Assembly: GCA_038222915.1 (NCBI GenBank)
Contig: JBBRHH010000184.1
Coordinates: forward strand, 1-10,190
Length of the DNA stretch: 10,190 nt
Source of the DNA: JBBRHH01 sp038222915
GTDB taxonomy: Bacteria > Planctomycetota > Phycisphaerae > Tepidisphaerales > Tepidisphaeraceae
Reading direction: 5' to 3'
Below, one piece after another: positions 6,148-10,190 of the stretch (its first letter is position 1; each line of letters opens with the position of its first letter). The translations under genes and the position numbers were made by a program. Below the pieces are notes generated by a model. That model saw nothing but the letters and a program-made list of their open reading frames with translations, made no database searches and was not told where the DNA came from.

Positions 6148-7713
6148 ATGCTCCTCTTCCAATGGACCATCCTCCTACTCCTCGGCGCAGTCCTCCTTTC
6201 CGCCGTCGCTCGCCGCATCCGCGTCCCCTATCCGGCCTTCCTCGCCCTCGGCGGAATCGTCATCGCCTTCATCCCCGGCGCACCTCATCTCACCCTCGAC
6301 CCCCATCTCGCCCTCGCACTCTTCGTCGCCCCGGTCCTCCTCGACGCGGCCTATGACACCTCCCTCAAAGACCTCAAGGAAAACTGGCGGCCCATCGGCG
6401 CGCTCGCCATTGTCGCGGTCCTTGTTACCACAACCGCTGTCGCCCTCGTCACCCATCTCCTCGTCCCCGGCATCCCGTGGGCCGCCGCCATTGCCCTGGG
6501 CGCGATCGTCGCCCCGCCCGACGCCGCCGCCGCGACGGCCGTCCTCCAGCAGGTCCGCCTCCCGCACCGCCTCCTCGTCATCCTCGAAGGCGAAAGTCTT
6601 CTAAACGACGCAAGTTCGCTGCTGATCTACCGCGCCGCCGTCGGCGCGGTCGCCGCCGCCAGCTTCCACCCGCTCCGCGTACTGCCCACCTTTCTACTCG
6701 TCCTTGCCGGCAGCGTCGTCGCCGGCTGGGCGATCGCACGCATCTACATGCGGCTCACGGTTCGCGTCAAACAAATCCCCTCCAGCATTGTGCTCCAGTT
6801 CATCGGCACCTTCGGCGTCTGGATCCTCGCCGAGCACGTCGGCCTTTCCGGCATCCTTACCGTCGTCGTCTACGGCATCGTCATCGCCCGCCACGCCCCG
6901 CTCGTCATGCCCGCCCGACTCCGCGTCCCGTCCTACGCCGTCTGGGAAACCGTCGTCTTCGTCCTCAACGTCCTCGCCTTCCTCCTCATCGGCCTCCAAC
7001 TCGGCCCCATCTGGTCGCGCCTCTCCCACGCCCAGCGCACCGAATATGTCTGGGTCGCCGCCGCCGTTCTGCTTACGGCCATTCTCGCCCGCTTCATCTG
7101 GGTATTCACCTACAACGCCAGCGTCGAAATCCAGCTTCGCAAGCGAAGCTCGCGCACTTCCCGCCCCGTCCTCTTCCGCACCGCCCGGGCCGGCACCATC
7201 GTCTCCTGGTGCGGCATGCGCGGCATTGTCACCCTCGCCGCCGCCCTCGCCCTCCCCGACGGCCGCGAAGGCCCGATTTTCCCCCACCGCGATCTCATCA
7301 TTCTTTGCGCATTCTCCGTCGTCGTCGGCACGCTGGTTCTCCAGGGCTTCACCCTCCGCCCCCTCCTCGCCTACCTGCGTCTCAAGGACGACGAGCCAGT
7401 CAATCGCGAGGTCAACTACGCCCGTAGTAGGGCCATCGAGGCCGGCTTCCTGGCGCTCGACAGCGACTCCCCCGAAGCCATCTCCATTCGCCGCGAATAC
7501 GAAGATCTCCTAAAACGAGGCGAGGCCGCCCCCGACGGCCAGATCCCCGATCGCCTCGCCGGCGATGGCCTACGCCGCAAAGCCGTCGCCGCCTCCAGAA
7601 AAGCTCTCGCGCTGATGCGCTCCAACGGCCAGATCGGCGACGACGCCTTCCACCAGGTCGAAGAGCGCCTAGACTGGCTCGACCTCAGCGCCGGCGGCCG
7701 CGACAGCGCGTAG
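6148..7713 (+). CDS. CPA1-family Na+/H+ antiporter
   Basis: A 521-residue integral membrane protein that should exchange cytoplasmic Na+ (or K+) for external protons, serving pH and salt homeostasis. About eleven to thirteen hydrophobic segments fill residues 1-410. CPA1 motifs are clear: APPDAAAA (Asp125), the LEGESLLND stretch (Glu149, Asn153, Asp154) and WCGMRG (Arg358). These correspond to the ion-binding Asp, Glu and Asn-Asp pair known in NhaP proteins. The PPDA form, rather than TDP, is usual for the bacterial Na+/H+ antiporter subfamily matching TIGR00831. A charged, soluble C-terminal tail of about 110 residues (411-521) is helical and probably regulatory. The chosen ATG gives the expected first helix directly after the start. 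It stands alone on its strand, divergent from the phosphatase and 94 bases ahead of the H1-like gene. Codons are strongly C-ending. Confidence 0.95.
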   Translation: MLLFQWTILLLLGAVLLSAVARRIRVPYPAFLALGGIVIAFIPGAPHLTLDPHLALALFVAPVLLDAAYDTSLKDLKENWRPIGALAIVAVLVTTTAVALVTHLLVPGIPWAAAIALGAIVAPPDAAAATAVLQQVRLPHRLLVILEGESLLNDASSLLIYRAAVGAVAAASFHPLRVLPTFLLVLAGSVVAGWAIARIYMRLTVRVKQIPSSIVLQFIGTFGVWILAEHVGLSGILTVVVYGIVIARHAPLVMPARLRVPSYAVWETVVFVLNVLAFLLIGLQLGPIWSRLSHAQRTEYVWVAAAVLLTAILARFIWVFTYNASVEIQLRKRSSRTSRPVLFRTARAGTIVSWCGMRGIVTLAAALALPDGREGPIFPHRDLIILCAFSVVVGTLVLQGFTLRPLLAYLRLKDDEPVNREVNYARSRAIEAGFLALDSDSPEAISIRREYEDLLKRGEAAPDGQIPDRLAGDGLRRKAVAASRKALALMRSNGQIGDDAFHQVEERLDWLDLSAGGRDSA

Positions 7714-7796
7714 TACATTGCCTGTGGATATTCCGGCGCGAAGGCCGCTTCTTCTCGACTTGTCTCCCCGCCGTGGTACTCTTACCTCATCAACCC

Positions 7797-7802
7797 AAGG
7801 AG
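7797..7802 (+). promoter_or_regulatory. Ribosome binding site of the H1-like gene
   Basis: AAGGAG sits five bases before the ATG at 7808. This decides the start against a longer in-frame reading from 7718, whose extra 30 residues look unlike the rest of the protein and resemble translated leader. Confidence 0.85.
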
Positions 7803-7807
7803 TCACC

Positions 7808-8272
7808 ATGGCCAAAGCGAAGAAAAGCCCCAAGAAAACCGTGAAAAAAGTCGTCAAGACTGCAAAGAAAAAAATGAAAGCCCCGATGAAGTCCGCCAAG
7901 GCCACCCTGAAGCCGGCCGCGAAAAAAGCCGTTAAATCAGCCAAGGCCGCTAAGCCTGCCGCGAAAAAGGCGATGAAGACGATCGCTAAATCCGTCGCCA
8001 AAAAAGTGACGGCTGCAAAAAAGGAGTTTAAGAAGGCCAAGACCAAGGCCGCCACCAAAAGTCGCAGTACCATCCAGAAGGTCACCGACAAAGTAAGCGA
8101 AATGGGCCACAAAGCAGGTGAAGTAGCGCACGACATCGCCGAGCGCACCGCCTCGATGGCCGACACCGTCACCAAGGCCGTCGCTGGAACCGCAGGCATG
8201 GTTGCAGGCGCAGTCCACTCCCTCACCACCACAACGCCGCCCGCCGAAAAACCCGAAGAAACCCCCCAGTAA
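7808..8272 (+). CDS. Histone H1-like basic protein with LEA-like C-terminal half
   Basis: A 154-residue protein in two clearly different halves. Residues 1-80 hold 32 lysines, with many alanines and prolines in AAKK/KPAAKK-type repeats, like the C-terminal tail of eukaryotic histone H1 and bacterial H1-like proteins (for example Chlamydia Hc1/Hc2 or Bordetella BpH1). This half is expected to bind and compact DNA without sequence specificity. Residues about 86-138 change to an amphipathic, alanine-rich helical pattern (TIQKVTDKVSEMGHKAGEV and onward) that resembles LEA or YtxH-like stress proteins, followed by a Thr/Pro/Glu-rich tail. Only six lysines fall in this second half. No signal peptide or true membrane helix is evident, though residues 124-138 are small and hydrophobic. 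The gene is monocistronic in appearance and convergent with the CoA-binding gene. The function is inferred from composition and no enzymatic motif is present. Confidence 0.85.
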   Translation: MAKAKKSPKKTVKKVVKTAKKKMKAPMKSAKATLKPAAKKAVKSAKAAKPAAKKAMKTIAKSVAKKVTAAKKEFKKAKTKAATKSRSTIQKVTDKVSEMGHKAGEVAHDIAERTASMADTVTKAVAGTAGMVAGAVHSLTTTTPPAEKPEETPQ

Positions 8273-8388
8273 TTATCCCTCCGGCCTCAACACAAGAATC
8301 ATTCAAATCGCGCCCAAACCCGCGACAACGCCCATCATCTATTCTGAAATCGTCAAATCCTCAAATCTAAAATTCTTCTCCGTGCGCC
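8273..8388. other. Convergent intergenic spacer
   Basis: The 116 bases between the ends of two convergent genes hold no gene. An AT-rich patch carries degenerate octamer repeats (listed separately). A short inverted pair, TCGCG (8308-8312) and CGCGA (8321-8325), with an eight-base loop could form a weak hairpin. Read on the minus strand it is followed by ATTTG, too weak to call a terminator for the CoA-binding gene. Confidence 0.5.
8345..8376. repeat. Degenerate octamer tandem repeat
   Basis: Successive eight-base units TGAAATCG, TCAAATCC, TCAAATCT and AAAATTCT share a (T)CAAATC-like core. The patch is markedly AT-rich compared with the GC-rich surroundings and sits between two convergent genes. 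It may be a decayed dispersed repeat or a low-complexity relic; copy number elsewhere in the genome cannot be seen here. Confidence 0.45.
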
Positions 8389-8823
8389 TCATCCCCGCAC
8401 CCGGTGCTCCACCATCATGCAACGGTCCTCCACATAATCGAGTCCTCCCTTCGCCGCGATCTCCCGCGCCGCCGCGCTCCGAATCCCCGACTGCAGCCAA
8501 ACTCCCTCCGCCCCAACCGCAACCGCCTCCCGCGCCGCCTCGGCCGCAAATTCCGGCTTTCGAAACACCAGCACCAGATCCACCTTCCCCGGCACCTCGC
8601 CAACCGTCGCATAGCTCTTCTGCCCCAGCACCTCCGGATAGCTCGGATTCACCGGCACAATCTCATACCCAGCCCGCTTCAGATAACTCGAAATCTGATA
8701 ACTGGGCCGCCCCGGATCGGCACTCAAGCCCACCACCGCGATCCGCCCCGCCCCAAGTATCCGCTTGATCGTATCCGCCTCGCCGCCACCCGCCCGATCA
8801 ATCCGACACGCTTCACCAGACAT
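8389..8823 (-). CDS. CoA-binding domain protein (YccU-like)
   Basis: A 144-residue, single-domain Rossmann-fold protein of the CoA_binding_2 family (YccU type). Visible signatures are the glycine-bearing first strand and loop IAVVGLSADPGRPSY near residues 28-42, VPVNPSYPEVLG near 56-67, the VDLVLVFRKPE strand near 81-91, the GVWLQSGI strand near 107-114, and the terminal VEDRCMMVEH near 131-140. The family resembles the CoA-binding part of succinyl-CoA synthetase, but the biological role of stand-alone members is poorly defined. The start at 8823 is chosen because AAGGAG (8829-8834 on the complement) lies five bases ahead; an upstream ATG at 8850 lacks such a site. The gene is divergent from the J-protein gene, with starts only 67 bases apart, and convergent with the H1-like gene. 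The coding strand is G-rich at third positions, unlike its plus-strand neighbours. Confidence 0.9.
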   Translation of the reverse strand: MSGEACRIDRAGGGEADTIKRILGAGRIAVVGLSADPGRPSYQISSYLKRAGYEIVPVNPSYPEVLGQKSYATVGEVPGKVDLVLVFRKPEFAAEAAREAVAVGAEGVWLQSGIRSAAAREIAAKGGLDYVEDRCMMVEHRVRG

Positions 8824-8850
8824 GGAAACTCCTTGGCTCACGCCGCACAT

Positions 8851-8879
8851 ATCACAACACCGTCCGACTGTGCTAGAAT
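8851..8879 (+). promoter_or_regulatory. Sigma-70-type promoter with extended -10 for the J-protein gene
   Basis: The -10 hexamer TAGAAT (8874-8879) matches the consensus at five of six bases and is preceded by TGC, an extended -10 element. A -35-like ATCACA (8851-8856, four of six) lies at an exact 17-base spacing. The expected transcription start, about 8885-8888, is only a few bases before the ATG at 8891, so the mRNA would be leaderless or nearly so. Confidence 0.6.
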
Positions 8880-8890
8880 CCTATGCAAAT

Positions 8891-9880
8891 ATGGCTAAGC
8901 GCGACTACTACGAAGTTTTAGGGGTATCCCGCACCGCGACCAAGGATGAAATCCGCAAGGCGCACCGCAAGCTTGTGCTCAAGCACCACCCCGACCGCAA
9001 CAAGGGCGATAAAAAGTCCGAGGACAAGTTCAAGGAAGTCCAGGAAGCCTACGACATTGTCGGCGACGAAGAAAAACGCAAGAACTACGACCAGTTCGGT
9101 CACGCCGGCGTCGGAGCCGATTTCGGCGCAGGCCGCGGCGGCGATCCCGGCGAAGCATTCCGCCGCGCCCAGGCCGCCGGCCGGGGTGGCAACCGCTGGC
9201 AGGCCAGCCCCAACGTCAGCGTCGAAGATTTCGACTTCAACGAGCAGGGGGGCTTCGGCGACGTCTTCGAACAACTCTTCGGCCGAGGCGGCGCAGGCGC
9301 AGCCAGAGGCGGCGGCCGAACCCGATCCCGCCCACAGGCCCCACCCTCCGACCTCGAACATCCCGTCACACTCACCTTCGAGCAGGCCGCCCAGGGCACA
9401 ACGCTGCCCCTGCAGATCCAGCGCGACGGCCACACCGAATCCATCGAAATCAAAATCCCCCCGGGCGTAAAAGAAGGCTCGCGCGTCCGCATCAAGGGCA
9501 AAGGCCAGCAATCCAACGGCGAGTCCGGCGATCTCTACATCATCACCCGCGTCACCCCGCACGCGTACTTCCGCCGCGAAGGCCTCGACATCTACGTCGA
9601 TCTCCCCATCAGCGTCTATGAAGCCCTAACGGGCGCACGCATCGCCGCCCCGACCCTCGACGGCACCGTCACCCTCACAATCCCGCCCGGCACCGCCAGC
9701 CACGCCAAGATGCGCATCAAAGGCAAAGGCATCAAGCGCGGCGACGAACAAGGCGACCAGTTCGTCGTAACCAGAATCATCCTCCCCAAGCATCTGGACG
9801 ACGAGGACAAAAAGATGATCGAGGAACTCGCCAAAAAGCACCCGATCAACGCCCGCGAAAACGTGCCCTGGTCAAAATGA
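8891..9880 (+). CDS. DnaJ-family co-chaperone, CbpA-like (no zinc finger)
   Basis: A 329-residue type II J-domain protein. The J-domain spans residues 1-70 (RDYYEVLGV, then the HPD motif at 33-35, KNYDQFG at its end) and would stimulate the ATPase of DnaK. A Gly/Phe-rich linker covers about 71-150, with an FGDVFEQLFG element. The CxxCxGxG zinc-finger repeats of true DnaJ are absent. Two substrate-binding beta domains follow: about 155-235 (ending VTPHAYFRREGLDIYVDLPI) and about 236-305, then a helical tail with an EELAKKHP segment. Length and layout match CbpA/DnaJ-class II proteins; E. coli CbpA also binds curved DNA. The ATG at 8891 begins the canonical MAKRDYYEVLG. A longer in-frame reading from 8765 is rejected because it overlaps the promoter and the divergent gene. 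No Shine-Dalgarno site is present, in line with the promoter lying against the start codon. Confidence 0.95.
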   Translation: MAKRDYYEVLGVSRTATKDEIRKAHRKLVLKHHPDRNKGDKKSEDKFKEVQEAYDIVGDEEKRKNYDQFGHAGVGADFGAGRGGDPGEAFRRAQAAGRGGNRWQASPNVSVEDFDFNEQGGFGDVFEQLFGRGGAGAARGGGRTRSRPQAPPSDLEHPVTLTFEQAAQGTTLPLQIQRDGHTESIEIKIPPGVKEGSRVRIKGKGQQSNGESGDLYIITRVTPHAYFRREGLDIYVDLPISVYEALTGARIAAPTLDGTVTLTIPPGTASHAKMRIKGKGIKRGDEQGDQFVVTRIILPKHLDDEDKKMIEELAKKHPINARENVPWSK

Positions 9881-9914
9881 TTTGACCCAAACCGCCCGGC
9901 ACAGAGGAGCAAAC

Positions 9915-10190
9915 ATGACCGCCAACCTCCATCGCCAAACCGGCCGCGGCTATCTTCCTGTCCTGGTCTTCCTCGCCTGCTTCGCCGTGCTCCTCGTCGT
10001 GGTTTGCAACCGCTTCATGTATCCCGCCCTCCAAGCCGCCAGCAGCGCCACCCAGCCGGCCCAGCGCCACGAAATCGCCGCCCTTTCCAGCCTGGTCTTT
10101 ACCGTCGTCTTCTTCGTCCTGCTGATCGGCTTCTTCCTCACCTTCCGCATTCACCGCTTCTTCTTCCCCCCCCCCGCCCCCACCCCCCCC
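9915..10190 (+). CDS. Small membrane protein of unknown function (partial)
   Basis: An open frame of 92 codons that is still open at the window end. GAGGAG (9904-9909) lies five bases before the ATG, a strong ribosome binding site. The product has a short basic N-terminus, a hydrophobic helix near residues 13-31 (YLPVLVFLACFAVLLVVV), a loop of about 30 residues rich in Ala, Gln and Ser, and a second helix near 63-80. It then enters a proline-rich stretch (FFFPPPAPTPP) coded by poly-C. It starts 34 bases after the J-protein stop and may be cotranscribed with it. I do not recognise the family. The poly-C tract means the frame near the edge could be altered by sequencing or biological slippage. 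Confidence 0.65.
   Translation, partial: MTANLHRQTGRGYLPVLVFLACFAVLLVVVCNRFMYPALQAASSATQPAQRHEIAALSSLVFTVVFFVLLIGFFLTFRIHRFFFPPPAPTPP

Noticed and set aside
6477..7427. Second plus-strand frame of about 316 codons within the antiporter gene
   Set aside because: The product is almost entirely Arg, Pro and His. The overlapping frame carries complete CPA1 motifs.
8308..8325. TCGCG/CGCGA hairpin as a terminator
   Set aside because: The stem is only five base pairs and no real T-run follows on either strand.
8202..8768. Plus-strand Pro/Ser-rich open frame overlapping the H1-like gene end and opposite the CoA-binding gene
   Set aside because: Low-complexity shadow without a ribosome binding site. 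Both real genes in this stretch have recognised content and good starts.
8765..8890. N-terminal extension of the J-protein by 42 residues
   Set aside because: It overlaps the divergent gene and the promoter, and the canonical MAKRDYYEVLG start is at 8891.

Overview
The window looks like chromosomal DNA from a GC-rich, free-living bacterium. The gene mix (a lysine/alanine-rich histone H1-like protein, a GAF-SpoIIE phosphatase, a CbpA-type J-protein, a glycosyltransferase fused to a glycosidase) and the patchy use of Shine-Dalgarno sites would suit Planctomycetota or a similar phylum. That placement is inference; no rRNA or marker gene is present to settle it. The + strand is C-rich and G-poor almost throughout, whichever strand the genes lie on. 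As a result, minus-strand genes prefer G-ending codons and plus-strand genes prefer C-ending codons.

Left part (1-4572, minus strand): a compact three-gene operon, read right to left. First comes a large membrane protein joining a TIM-barrel glycoside hydrolase-like domain to a family 2 glycosyltransferase and several membrane helices. Five bases later comes a ChbG/YdjC-type carbohydrate deacetylase. It overlaps, at the GTGA junction, a type I ABC exporter that runs off the left edge. The set reads as a pathway that builds a glycan, deacetylates it and exports it, comparable in logic to NdvB/NdvA or NodC/NodB/NodIJ, but with a different protein set.

Middle (4573-6147): a 107-base spacer carries a heptamer tandem repeat and a perfect 7-bp inverted repeat at the head of the operon. 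Upstream on the same strand is a GAF-PP2C (SpoIIE/RsbU-like) serine phosphatase. A divergent intergenic region of about 145 bases with a repeated 10-mer separates it from the next gene.

Right part (6148-10190): a plus-strand CPA1-type sodium/proton antiporter; a small basic protein with a histone H1-like N-terminal half and a LEA-like C-terminal half; a convergent minus-strand CoA-binding (YccU-like) protein; a divergently transcribed CbpA-like DnaJ with a strong extended -10 promoter almost touching its start codon; and a partial two-helix membrane protein whose reading frame enters a long poly-C tract at the window end. The right half has a stress and nucleoid flavour (ion homeostasis, DNA compaction, chaperone), although these genes are not one operon.

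No rRNA, tRNA, CRISPR array, insertion sequence or phage gene is visible.
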